DNA from: Panacagrimonas sp052386745
GTDB taxonomy: Bacteria; Pseudomonadota; Gammaproteobacteria; Nevskiales; Nevskiaceae
Reading direction: 5' to 3'
Length of the DNA stretch: 64,000 bases
Assembly: GCA_052386745.1 (NCBI GenBank)
Contig: JBQTJW010000005.1
Location: 148,800 to 212,799 of the forward strand
Shown here: positions 38,422-46,364 of the stretch, piece by piece
Numbering within the stretch: position 1 is the stretch's first letter
How the letters are laid out: every line of letters starts with the position of its first letter
Notes under the pieces: model-generated
What the model saw: the letters and a program-made list of their open reading frames with translations, nothing else
Told to the model about the DNA's origin: nothing
Databases searched by the model: none
Translations under genes and position numbers: made by a program

Positions 38422-38694
38422 GTGACGTCCCCCAGCCCCCAATCCTGCCGGCCGGGCTGCGCCGCCTGCTGCATCGCCCCGTCCATCTCCTCGCCCATTC
38501 CCGGCATGCCGCACGGCAAGCCGGCCGGCGTCCCCTGCGTGCAGCTGGACGAGCACCTGCGCTGCCGCCTGTTCGGCAGCCCGCTGCGCCCGGCCGTGTG
38601 CGGCGGGCTCCAGCCCTCGGTCGAGATGTGCGGCGGCACCCGCGAGCACGCCCTGAACTTCCTGTCGCATCTGGAAGCGGCGACGCGACCGTAA
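38422..38694 (+). CDS. YkgJ-family cysteine-cluster protein
   Basis: 90-residue protein of the YkgJ/UPF0153 cysteine-cluster type, likely binding zinc or an iron-sulfur cluster. Cysteines are C9, C13, C16, C17 (SCRPGCAACC), C39, C48, C60 and C70. The stretch GCAACCIAPSISSPIPGMPHGKP is typical, including the conserved GKPAGVPCVQL. The GTG at 38422 begins MTSPSPQSCRPGC. It stands alone in the 462-bp region between a divergent dehydrogenase and the TPR gene; function unknown. Confidence 0.82.
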   Translation: MTSPSPQSCRPGCAACCIAPSISSPIPGMPHGKPAGVPCVQLDEHLRCRLFGSPLRPAVCGGLQPSVEMCGGTREHALNFLSHLEAATRP

Positions 38695-38724
38695 AGATTT
38701 CAGCGCCCCGCACGTTAGGAGCCG

Positions 38725-40122
38725 GTGCACACTCCGCCCGGCCCCGCAGCCCTCCACATCGCCGTGAAGCATCCCTGCCCCCGCAACCGCCACCCCCGCG
38801 CCCGCCTGCTGCTGACGGTGCTGCTGGCGTGCAGCCTGCCGCCCGTCTTCGCAGCCGAGCTGCTGGACGCCGCGGCCAACACCGAGGCGGTACGGGCGCC
38901 GCAGTTCCTGGCCGATCCGGCGCTGCCCCCGGGGGCGCCCACGCCCGCGGCGCTCCAGTCCGTGGGCCGCGAGGACGGCCCCGCCGCCGGCGTGACGCTG
39001 GCGGCGCAGGCGCTGCGTGCCAGCCGGCTCGCCTACGGCGCGAAGGACGTGCGCACGGTGGTCGCGCTCACCAACCAGGCCACGGCCAAGCAGCGCGCCG
39101 GCAACGCCGGCGGGGCGCTGGGCGACTACCAGGCCGCGGTGGCCCTGGCCGAGAGCGCCGGCGGGCCGCGCGATCCGCACCTGTTCGACGCCTGGTACGG
39201 CATCGGCTACATCCAGCACCTGGCGGGCAACGAGCCGGCCGCCGCCGCTGCCTTCGCCACCGCCCTGCAACTGCACCGGATCAACCAGGGCCTGTACAGC
39301 CGCGAGCAGCTCGACGTATTGCACGCCCTGGCCGTGACCACCTACGCCAGCGGGCGCAGCGACAACGCCGACGCCTACGAGCGCCGCCGGCTGGACGTGG
39401 CCAAGCGCCTCCCTGCCACGGCCGGCACGGCCGGTTCGCTGGCGCTGGGCGAGACGCTGAGCTCGGTCGGGCGCTGGTTTCGCAACGCCGGCCGCATCGA
39501 CGAGGCCCTGAACCTGCAAAGCAGCGGCCTGGACGTGCTCGGTCGCGCGCTGGGCAAGGACAATCCCGAGCTCATCGACCACCTGCTGGAAATGGCGACC
39601 ACGGCCGGCATGAAACGGCCCGATTTCGACGAGGGCCCGCTGCCGCCCTCGCGCCAGCCCGCCAACCTGCTGGGCCGCGCCGAACGGCTGGCCGACGCGC
39701 GCAAGGGCGTCACCCCCGACGAGCAGGCGCTGACCCTCACGCGCATCGCCGACGTCTACCTGCTGCAGGGCCGCACCGAACCCGCCCTGCGCCTGTACGC
39801 GCGCGTCACCCAGATGCAGGCCGGGGCTGGACGCGCCAGCGCGTTCGCGGACCCGGCGTTCCTGCTGTTCCGCCCGCCCGCCTCGCCACGGGTCAGCGGC
39901 CCCGCCGGCTTCGTGCTGGCCGAGTTCGACGTGGACGACGACGGCCGCGCCCGGAACGTGCGCATCGTGGAAAGCCAGCCGGCGGATCTGCCCAAATCGG
40001 TTGCCAGTGACCTGGTGAGCGCCATCCGCGCGGCGCGCCTGCGACCGGTCATCCGCTCGGGCAAGCTGGTGGAAAGTACCGGCGCGCGATACCGCCTGCT
40101 GGTCCGCAGCGATTCAGCTTGA
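38725..40122 (+). CDS. Exported TPR protein with TonB-like C-terminal domain
   Basis: 465-residue exported protein. A signal peptide lies in residues ~20-43 (LLLTVLLACSLPPVFA). A helical, TPR-like middle follows (~100-350; e.g. QRAGNAGGALGDYQAAVALAES, LAGNEPAAAAAFATALQLH, NAGRIDEALNLQSSGLDVL). The last ~85 residues resemble the TonB C-terminal domain (GFVLAEFDVDDDGRARNV, RIVESQP, ...AIRAARLRPVIRSGK). Start GTG 38725 has an AGGAG very close upstream; GTG 38764 is an alternative that gives a tighter signal peptide. It is 82 bp upstream of the 11-gene envelope cluster and may belong to it. Confidence 0.65.
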   Translation: MHTPPGPAALHIAVKHPCPRNRHPRARLLLTVLLACSLPPVFAAELLDAAANTEAVRAPQFLADPALPPGAPTPAALQSVGREDGPAAGVTLAAQALRASRLAYGAKDVRTVVALTNQATAKQRAGNAGGALGDYQAAVALAESAGGPRDPHLFDAWYGIGYIQHLAGNEPAAAAAFATALQLHRINQGLYSREQLDVLHALAVTTYASGRSDNADAYERRRLDVAKRLPATAGTAGSLALGETLSSVGRWFRNAGRIDEALNLQSSGLDVLGRALGKDNPELIDHLLEMATTAGMKRPDFDEGPLPPSRQPANLLGRAERLADARKGVTPDEQALTLTRIADVYLLQGRTEPALRLYARVTQMQAGAGRASAFADPAFLLFRPPASPRVSGPAGFVLAEFDVDDDGRARNVRIVESQPADLPKSVASDLVSAIRAARLRPVIRSGKLVESTGARYRLLVRSDSA

Positions 40123-40204
40123 ACATGGAAACTCGCCGAACGCGCAGGCGTCCAACGCGCACCTTGACCTGAAATTGCAGCTTTCACTCCTGGCAGAACC
40201 GTCG

Positions 40205-41254
40205 ATGCGTGAACCTTTCCGTTGTCGCTCGGCCTCCTGGCTCGCCGTCGCGGGCCTGGTTCTGGGACTGGCTGGCTGCGGGGGTTCCTCGTCCGGCGGA
40301 AGTCCGTCGTCCCCGGCGCCGTCCGGCTCGCCGCCGTCCTCCACCGGCCAGGGCAGTTCGGGCGGAGGCACGCCAGGCTCGAACTCTTCGAGCTCCTCGA
40401 ACGCGCCGTCTTCATCCTCATCCTCGTCTCCAGACCGCAGCGGCTCCGGCTCGTCAAGCCCGTCCCCGACGGGTGACCCCGAAAGCGATCCCGGAACGGG
40501 CAGCGCCGGCTCGCCGCCCGCCTCGCCGGAGGGCGCAAATGCTCCTGGGCAGTCCGCGGGGAACAAGTCACCGGAAGCGAGCGGACCCGCCAGCGGCGCA
40601 GGCGCGGGCTCACCAGCGGGGAAATCGGCCTCGTCGGGCGGTGCGTCCGGCGCTACGGGCAAGCCCGGCAGCAGCGCGCCATCCAGCGCCGCGGGTTCGG
40701 CCCCAGGCCATGCGGGAACGTCGCAGGGAACGCCGCAGGCCGGATCAGGCGGATCGGGCGGATCAGGCGGATCGGGCGGCCCCCAGACCGAGGCCGAGCG
40801 CAACGCGGAGTGGGAAAAGCAGTTCGACGTGGCGCTGGGCGATTTCGACAAGCGCATGGGCCAGGAGCAGCAGGACATCGAGAAGTCCCGCCAGGCCAAC
40901 GGTGCGCGCGGTTCGGGTTCGGCGTCCGGCGCCAGTGACGACGGTAAGGACGGCGGGGGCAGCGGGGGCGGCCGCGGCGAATCCGGTTCCGGGTCCACGG
41001 CCGGCGGCGCGTCGGGCATGCCGGGCGAGATCGCCACCGGCGAGGGTGCCGGCGGCCAGGGCCAGAATTCGGGTGGCGGCGGCCGGGGCGCGCCCAGCGC
41101 CGGCCCGCGCTTCCCGGCGCCGCAGGGCACGCCCGACGGCAAGGACGATGACGTGGTGGCCCGCCAGCTGCGCGAGGCCGCCGAGAAGGAAGCCGACCCG
41201 GAGCTGCGCGCCAAGCTCTGGGACGAATACCGCAAGTACAAGTCGCGCAAGTGA
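40205..41254 (+). CDS. Ser/Gly/Pro-rich low-complexity lipoprotein (cluster gene 1)
   Basis: 349-residue predicted lipoprotein: signal peptide with lipobox GLAGC (Cys25), then about 165 residues of Ser/Gly/Pro/Ala low complexity. A short conserved-looking helical segment follows (~195-230: AERNAEWEKQFDVALGDFDKRM). After more Gly-rich linker comes a charged helical C-terminus (DDDVVARQLREAAEKEAD, LWDEYRKYKSRK). The linker would let the ends span the periplasm. Start ATG 40205 is chosen over an upstream ATG/ATT-region start for its compact signal peptide. It is the first gene of the cluster; the next start is 7 bp past its stop. No known function. Confidence 0.7.
   Translation: MREPFRCRSASWLAVAGLVLGLAGCGGSSSGGSPSSPAPSGSPPSSTGQGSSGGGTPGSNSSSSSNAPSSSSSSSPDRSGSGSSSPSPTGDPESDPGTGSAGSPPASPEGANAPGQSAGNKSPEASGPASGAGAGSPAGKSASSGGASGATGKPGSSAPSSAAGSAPGHAGTSQGTPQAGSGGSGGSGGSGGPQTEAERNAEWEKQFDVALGDFDKRMGQEQQDIEKSRQANGARGSGSASGASDDGKDGGGSGGGRGESGSGSTAGGASGMPGEIATGEGAGGQGQNSGGGGRGAPSAGPRFPAPQGTPDGKDDDVVARQLREAAEKEADPELRAKLWDEYRKYKSRK
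40742..40777 (+). repeat. Four 9-bp tandem repeats in the Gly/Ser linker
   Basis: Alternating GGATCAGGC and GGATCGGGC units (an 18-bp unit twice) encode a GSG-GSG-type stretch of the cluster lipoprotein. Near-identity at DNA level suggests recent slippage and possible length variation between strains. Confidence 0.75.
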
Positions 41255-41261
41255 TGCCCTC

Positions 41262-42452
41262 ATGAACAGCCTCTCTAAGCCGTGGCGCCTGTGCTTGCTG
41301 CTGCTGGTGCTGGCGGGCGCCAGCGGCTGCGTATCCAAGCAGGTCAAGCGCGTCAACGAGGTGAAGGTCTCTCAGGCGCAGCAGGAGATGTCCGCCGACC
41401 AGCTGCTGGACGTGGTGGTGGTCAGCTTCAACCCCGGCGTGCCCAGGACCATTAAGGAGCAGCAGGAGCAGGGCATCCTGCCGTCCGTGCGCCAGGCCGA
41501 GGCCAACTACATCCCGCAGGTGCTGCGCCAGACGCTGGACGGCACCGGCTTCTGGGGCACGGTGCGGTCGCTGCCCGAGGCCACGCCGGGGTCGATGGTG
41601 GTGATCGGCGGCGAAATCCTGCACTCCGACGGCGAGACGCTGAAGCTGCGCGTGACCGCCGAGGACGCCACCGGGCGCAAGTGGTTCAACCGCGTGTACG
41701 AGGACAAGGCCGCGGAGATCTCCTACACCGACAGGTCCGTGCGCAGCGACCCGTTCCAGGACCTGTACAGCCGCGTCGCCAACGACCTGCTGGAAGAACG
41801 GCGCAAGCTCACCGCCGCGCAGGTGCTGGAGCTGCGGCGGGTGTCGCAGCTGCGCTTTGCCAGCGATTTTGCGCCCGCGCGCTTCGCCGGCTACCTGGGC
41901 AAGGACGCCAGCGGGCGCTACACCGTGCAGCGCCTGCCGCCGGCCGACGACCCCATCGTCAAGCGCGTGGCCGACATCCGCGAGCGCGACGACCTGCTGG
42001 TGGATACGCTCGACGCCCACTACGCCGCCTTCCGCGAAAGCATGTATCCCGCCTACCAGGAGTGGCGAAAATCCAGCTACACCGAGGTGATCGCCCTGCG
42101 CGAGCTGGAGCGCCAGGCCATGTGGCGCAAGGTGGCCGGCGCGGTGGCGGTGGTGGCGGGCGCGGTGGCGCTGGGCACGGCGCGCAACCAGGGCGTGGGC
42201 GTGCTGGGGCAGCTCGGCATCATCGGCGGCGTCGCGATTTTTGGCAGCGGCCTGAACAAGAGCCAGGAAGCCAAGCTGCACGCCGAGTCGCTCAAGGAAC
42301 TGAACAATTCCATCAACGACGACGTGGCGCCGCGCGTGGTGGACCTGGAAGGCAAGACCGTGACGCTGACCGGCTCCGCCCAGGAGCAGTACGAGCAGTG
42401 GCGCAAAATGCTGCATGACCGCTACGCCGCCGAGATCGGTGCCACGCCCTGA
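41262..42452 (+). CDS. Predicted envelope lipoprotein (cluster gene 2)
   Basis: 396-residue exported protein with a lipoprotein-like signal (Cys23 in AGASGC). The N-terminal domain (~30-190) has a mixed alpha/beta, CsgG/LpoB-like look: LLDVVVVSFNPGVP, YIPQVLRQTLDGTGFWGTV, SMVVIGGEILHSDGETLKLRV. A helical region follows, then a hydrophobic Gly/Ala-rich stretch (~287-325: VAGAVAVVAGAVALG, LGIIGGVAIFG) and a charged C-terminal helix with a beta-strand pair (KTVTLTGSAQEQYEQWRKML). Next gene starts 1 bp beyond its stop. I do not recognise a named family. Confidence 0.7.
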   Translation: MNSLSKPWRLCLLLLVLAGASGCVSKQVKRVNEVKVSQAQQEMSADQLLDVVVVSFNPGVPRTIKEQQEQGILPSVRQAEANYIPQVLRQTLDGTGFWGTVRSLPEATPGSMVVIGGEILHSDGETLKLRVTAEDATGRKWFNRVYEDKAAEISYTDRSVRSDPFQDLYSRVANDLLEERRKLTAAQVLELRRVSQLRFASDFAPARFAGYLGKDASGRYTVQRLPPADDPIVKRVADIRERDDLLVDTLDAHYAAFRESMYPAYQEWRKSSYTEVIALRELERQAMWRKVAGAVAVVAGAVALGTARNQGVGVLGQLGIIGGVAIFGSGLNKSQEAKLHAESLKELNNSINDDVAPRVVDLEGKTVTLTGSAQEQYEQWRKMLHDRYAAEIGATP

Positions 42453-42453
42453 G

Positions 42454-44016
42454 ATGAGTCCCGCGCCCCCGACCGAACCCTCGGCCGACATCCAGCGCAT
42501 CGCCCCGCGCCTGCCGCCGCGCGCGGCCGAGGCGAAGTCGTCGCGGCCCGCGCCGCAGCAGATCGACGAGCGCGTGTCCGCGCGCACCTTCGTGCTCGGC
42601 CTGGCCGCGCTGTTCCTGCTCGCCGGCCTGGGCTTCTGGGTGCTTCCGCCGGCGCTGGCCCCCTCCAAGCCAGCGGCAAAACCCGCCGCTTCCGCTCCCA
42701 GCGTCGCCACCACGCCGGCCGCGCCCGACACGCCTGCCGCGGAGCCGGCCCCGCCCAGCACCCTGTCCGTGATGGACGACCCCGAACTGCTGCGCGCCCG
42801 CGCCACCGCCCAGTCCGCGCGCTCGCAGTTTGATACCCAGTCCGCGCAATTGACCGCGGCCGCGGTCGACCGCTGGGCCGCGGAGCGCTGGACCCAGGCC
42901 CGCCAGCAGGCCGAGGCCGGCGCCGCCGCGTTCACTGCCCGAAATTTTCCCGAAGCCAGGGCCCGCCTCGAATCCGCCGCCGCCCTCACCGCGCAGATGC
43001 TGGCGGAACTTCCGCAGCGGCTGGACGCCGCGCTCGCGGCCGGAAACCAGGCGCTGGCCGCGGGCGACAAGCCCGCCGCGCAAGCGGCTTTCGAACTCGC
43101 CGCCGCGCTCGAACCCGGCAACGCCAGGGCCCGCCGCGGGCTGGAGCGGACGGCGCAGCTCGATGCCGTCCTCGCGAAGCTCCAGACCGCTGGCCGGCTC
43201 GAACAGGCGGGCGACCTGGCTGGCGCCCGCGCCGCCTGGAAGGAAGCGCTGGCACTGGATGCCGACACCCAGGCGGCGCGCGATGCCCTTGCCCGCCTCG
43301 ACGCCCAGGCCGCGGACGCCGAGTTCCGCCGCGTGCTGGGCGACGCCCTGGGCGCGCTCGACCGCGGGCAGCTGGATCTGGCCGAGTCGCGCATCGGCCG
43401 CGCCCGCGCGCTGCGCGCCGGCGACCCGGCGGTGGCGCAGGCCGCCACCCGGCTGGCCGACGCACGCAAGACCCTGCGCCTGAACGCGCTCAGCCGCGAT
43501 GCGCAGGCGCAGGTGCAGGCGGAAAACTGGTCTGGCGCCATCGCCAGCTACCAGGCGGCGCTGAAGCTGGAACCCAACACCGGCTTCGCCCGCGATGGCC
43601 TGGCCCAGGCCGAGCCGCGCGCCGCGCTCGATGGGCGCCTGCAAAGCCTGGTGGAGCGCCCGGAGCGGCTCGGCGATGCCGCCGTCGGCGCCGATGCCGA
43701 GCAGGTTCTCCGGCAGGCCCGCGCCGTCACCGCCGCGGGGCCGCGCCTTCAGGGGCAGATTGCGACGCTGGAGCGGGCGCTGGCGCAGGCGGCCGTGCCG
43801 GTGCCGGTGGAACTGGTCTCGGACCAGCAGACCGAGGTCACCATCTACAAGGTCGGCGTGCAGGGCAGGTTCGCCACGCGCAGCACCGCGCTCAAGCCCG
43901 GGCGCTACGTGGTGGTCGGCAGCCGCAACGGCTACCGCGACGTGCGCCGCGAGCTGCAGGTGGCACCCGGCGCCGGCCCCGTGCGGCTGGACATCCGCTG
44001 CGAGGAAGCGCTGTGA
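42454..44016 (+). CDS. Membrane-anchored TPR protein with PEGA-like C-terminus (cluster gene 3)
   Basis: 520-residue predicted inner-membrane protein: cytoplasmic N-terminus ~1-42, one membrane helix ~44-66 (FVLGLAALFLLAGLGFWVLP), Pro/Ala linker, then a periplasmic Ala-rich helical region with TPR-like units (~150-440: LAAGDKPAAQAAFELAAALEP, LEQAGDLAGARAAWKEALALD). The last ~70 residues form a PEGA-like beta domain (VEVTIYKV-type strand, LKPGRYVVVGSRNGYRDV). ATG 42454 is chosen because it starts right after the previous stop. The 3' end overlaps the next gene by GTGA. Confidence 0.7.
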   Translation: MSPAPPTEPSADIQRIAPRLPPRAAEAKSSRPAPQQIDERVSARTFVLGLAALFLLAGLGFWVLPPALAPSKPAAKPAASAPSVATTPAAPDTPAAEPAPPSTLSVMDDPELLRARATAQSARSQFDTQSAQLTAAAVDRWAAERWTQARQQAEAGAAAFTARNFPEARARLESAAALTAQMLAELPQRLDAALAAGNQALAAGDKPAAQAAFELAAALEPGNARARRGLERTAQLDAVLAKLQTAGRLEQAGDLAGARAAWKEALALDADTQAARDALARLDAQAADAEFRRVLGDALGALDRGQLDLAESRIGRARALRAGDPAVAQAATRLADARKTLRLNALSRDAQAQVQAENWSGAIASYQAALKLEPNTGFARDGLAQAEPRAALDGRLQSLVERPERLGDAAVGADAEQVLRQARAVTAAGPRLQGQIATLERALAQAAVPVPVELVSDQQTEVTIYKVGVQGRFATRSTALKPGRYVVVGSRNGYRDVRRELQVAPGAGPVRLDIRCEEAL

Positions 44017-46055
44017 GCGAGCCGGGCCAGCCGCGCATCGCGCCCGTGCCCTACCGGCCCGCGGGCGGGCCGGCACCGTCGCCGCGCAGGCCGTTCAACC
44101 GGCTGTGGCTGGTGCTGGCGGCCGGGGCGCTGCTCACGCTGACGGCGGTCGTGTTCTTCGTGCTGGCGCGCACGGTGACGCTGGAGATTTCCCCCCGACC
44201 CGGCCAGGTCTCGCTGGACGGCGGATTCGGCCTGTCCCTGGGGTCCAGCCACCTGCTGCTGCCGGGGCGGTACCGCCTGCACGCCAGCGGCAAGGGTTTC
44301 GCGGACCTGGCCGCCGAATTCACCGTCACCGATGCGCCGCAGCAGACCTTCCATTTCGAGATGGCGAAGCTGCCCGGCACCCTGGCCTTGCAGTCCAGGC
44401 CGGTGGCGGAGGTGTTCATCGACGGCAATGCGCGCGGCTCCACGCCGCTGCCGGCGCTGCAACTGGCGCCCGGCCCGCACCGGTTGATGCTGCGCGCGCC
44501 GCGCTACCAGGTGCACGAGTCGCAGGTGGTGATCGAAGGCGGCGGCGTGGTGCAGACCCTGAGCGTGGACCTGGTGCCGGGCTGGGCGCCGGTCACGGTC
44601 AGTTCCAGCCCCGCGGGCGCCGAGATCCTGCTGGATGGCGTGTCGTCCGGGCACACGCCGCAGACGCTGGAAGTGGGCAGCGGCGCGCACCGCGTCGAGC
44701 TGAAACTGGCCGGCTACGCGGCCTGGCGCGACACGCTCAACGTCGCCTCGAAGGAGCCGCTGACCCTGCCGACGGTGAAGCTGCTGCCCGCCGAGGGCGT
44801 GCTGAAGCTGTCGAGCCAGCCGGCCGGCGCGAGCGTGAACGTGGACGGCGAGTTCCGCGGCCAGACGCCGCTGGCGCTGCACCTGGCCCCCGGGCGCCCG
44901 CATCGCCTGCAGGTCTCGGCGCCGGGCTACCGCACGGCCGAACGCAGCGCCGAGGTGGCGGCGGAAAGCTCGCAGGAACTGAGCGTGGCGCTCGACCCCA
45001 TCCTGGGCACCGTGGTGCTGGACCTGAGCCCGGCCGACGCCCAGCTCAGGATCGACGGCAAGACCGCGGCCGCGGGTACGCTGCAACTCAGCGCCACGGC
45101 CCATCGCATCGAGGCCAGCAAGCCGGGCTTTGCGCCGTACACCGGCACGGTGACGCCGCGCCCGGGGGTGGAGCAGAAAGTCAGCATCCACCTGCTCAGC
45201 GAGGCCGATGCGCACGCCGCCCGCGTGCCCGCGCGCATCGCCAGCAAGGGCGGCCCGGCGCTGGTGCTGGTGCAGCCCGGCAGCTTCATGATGGGCACCC
45301 GGCGCGGCGAGCAGGGGCGCCAGTCCAACGAGTCGCAGCGCCCGGTGAAGCTCACCCGCGCCTATTACCTGGGGACGATGGAAATCAGCAACGCGCAGTT
45401 CCGCAGGTTCAGGGCGCAGCACTCCAGCGGCATCATCCAGCGCTTCACCCTGAACAACGAAGGCCAGCCGGTGGCGCGCGTAAGCTGGGCCGACGCGGCG
45501 CGCTTCTGCAACTGGCTGTCCGCGCAGGACGGCCTGCCGCCGGCCTACCGCGAGGACGGCGACAACCTGGTGCTGGCGCAGCCGGCCACCACCGGCTACC
45601 GCCTGCCCACGGAGGCGGAATGGGAGTGGGCCGCGCGCTTTGCCGGGCAGCCGGTGCCGCAGCGCTTCCCCTGGGGCAGCGGCTTTCCACCGCCCGCGCG
45701 CGCCGGCAACTTCGCCGACCCGCGCGCCGACGGCATCGCGCCCGACCTGCTGCCGAACTACGACGACGGCTTCGCCGCGGCCGCGCCGGTGGGCAGCTTC
45801 GCGCCCAATGCCCTGGGTCTGTTCGACCTGGGCGGCAACGTGGCCGAGTGGGTCCACGATTTTTACGACGCCGTGCCCGCGATCGGTGCGCAGGAGGTTG
45901 GCGATCCCACCGGCCCGGCCAGCGGCGGCGACCACGTGATCCGCGGCTCCAGCTGGATGCACGGGCGGCTGATCGAACTGCGCTTGGCGTTCCGTGATTC
46001 CGGGCACCAGGCCCGGCCCGACCTGGGACTCCGGATTGCGCGCTATGCCGAGTGA
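44013..46055 (+). CDS. PEGA-repeat protein with C-terminal FGE-sulfatase fold (cluster gene 4)
   Basis: 680-residue protein: cytoplasmic N-terminus ~1-28, one membrane helix ~30-52, several periplasmic PEGA-type repeats (~115-400; e.g. VTVSSSPAGAEILLDGVSSG, LKLSSQPAGASVNVDGEFRG, GSGAHRVELKLAGYAAW), then an FGE-sulfatase/SUMF1-like domain (~410-680; GSFMMGTRRGEQG, TEAEWEWAARF, GLFDLGGNVAEWVHDFYD, LGLRIARYAE). No sulfatase is nearby and the RGSSW segment shows no cysteine pair typical of formylglycine-generating enzymes, so a binding or structural role is more likely. GTG start overlaps the previous stop. Confidence 0.85.
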   Translation: MSEPGQPRIAPVPYRPAGGPAPSPRRPFNRLWLVLAAGALLTLTAVVFFVLARTVTLEISPRPGQVSLDGGFGLSLGSSHLLLPGRYRLHASGKGFADLAAEFTVTDAPQQTFHFEMAKLPGTLALQSRPVAEVFIDGNARGSTPLPALQLAPGPHRLMLRAPRYQVHESQVVIEGGGVVQTLSVDLVPGWAPVTVSSSPAGAEILLDGVSSGHTPQTLEVGSGAHRVELKLAGYAAWRDTLNVASKEPLTLPTVKLLPAEGVLKLSSQPAGASVNVDGEFRGQTPLALHLAPGRPHRLQVSAPGYRTAERSAEVAAESSQELSVALDPILGTVVLDLSPADAQLRIDGKTAAAGTLQLSATAHRIEASKPGFAPYTGTVTPRPGVEQKVSIHLLSEADAHAARVPARIASKGGPALVLVQPGSFMMGTRRGEQGRQSNESQRPVKLTRAYYLGTMEISNAQFRRFRAQHSSGIIQRFTLNNEGQPVARVSWADAARFCNWLSAQDGLPPAYREDGDNLVLAQPATTGYRLPTEAEWEWAARFAGQPVPQRFPWGSGFPPPARAGNFADPRADGIAPDLLPNYDDGFAAAAPVGSFAPNALGLFDLGGNVAEWVHDFYDAVPAIGAQEVGDPTGPASGGDHVIRGSSWMHGRLIELRLAFRDSGHQARPDLGLRIARYAE

Positions 46056-46064
46056 GACCCCGAC

Positions 46065-46364
46065 ATGAAGCCACACATCAACCGATCGCTCCCCGTCGCC
46101 CGGTTCATGCGCGTGAGTATCGGCGCCCCCCTGCTCGCGCTGGTGCTGGCGGCAGGCGCCCTTGCCGCCCGGGAAGGCGAGCCCGCGCCCGCTGCGAAGG
46201 CGGATGCTGCACCCACCCGGCAGCAGGCCGAGGCCAGCTCCCCCGACGCGCCCGACAAGCCAACATCCCTGCCCGAGGCCAAGGCGGCCGCGCCCCAGCG
46301 CGCCTTCGTGCCCTCCGAACAGGTGTCCCCCGACCAGGAAGTGGATTTTCCCGCCGACCTATGA
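46065..46364 (+). CDS. Small exported hypothetical protein (cluster gene 5)
   Basis: 99-residue protein with a signal peptide (about residues 1-35, cleavage near GALAAR) and an Ala/Pro/Glu-rich, probably disordered mature part ending QVSPDQEVDFPADL. There is no lipobox cysteine. It begins 9 bp after the FGE-fold gene and its stop overlaps the channel gene start by ATGA, so its position in the operon is well conserved in geometry. No family is recognised; coding status rests on the signal peptide and tight overlap. Confidence 0.6.
   Translation: MKPHINRSLPVARFMRVSIGAPLLALVLAAGALAAREGEPAPAAKADAAPTRQQAEASSPDAPDKPTSLPEAKAAAPQRAFVPSEQVSPDQEVDFPADL

Noticed and set aside
40742..40777. Tandem 9-bp units considered as a CRISPR-like or regulatory array
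   Set aside because: Units are contiguous without spacers and stay in the reading frame of a Gly/Ser linker; ordinary protein-coding tandem repeat.
40653..43541. A 962-codon open frame on the - strand
   Set aside because: It is antisense to the lipoprotein and TPR genes of the envelope cluster and is Ala/Arg/Ser-rich with no domain; the + strand genes show signal peptides and tight overlaps.
44013..46055. Sulfatase-activating (formylglycine-generating) enzyme
   Set aside because: No sulfatase is nearby, the catalytic cysteine pair is not seen, and the domain is fused to PEGA repeats on a membrane anchor; a structural or binding role is more likely.
43595..46076. Large open frames in other frames and on the minus strand over the PEGA/FGE gene
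   Set aside because: Low-complexity, no conserved motif; the real gene has PEGA and FGE signatures and coupled start/stop.
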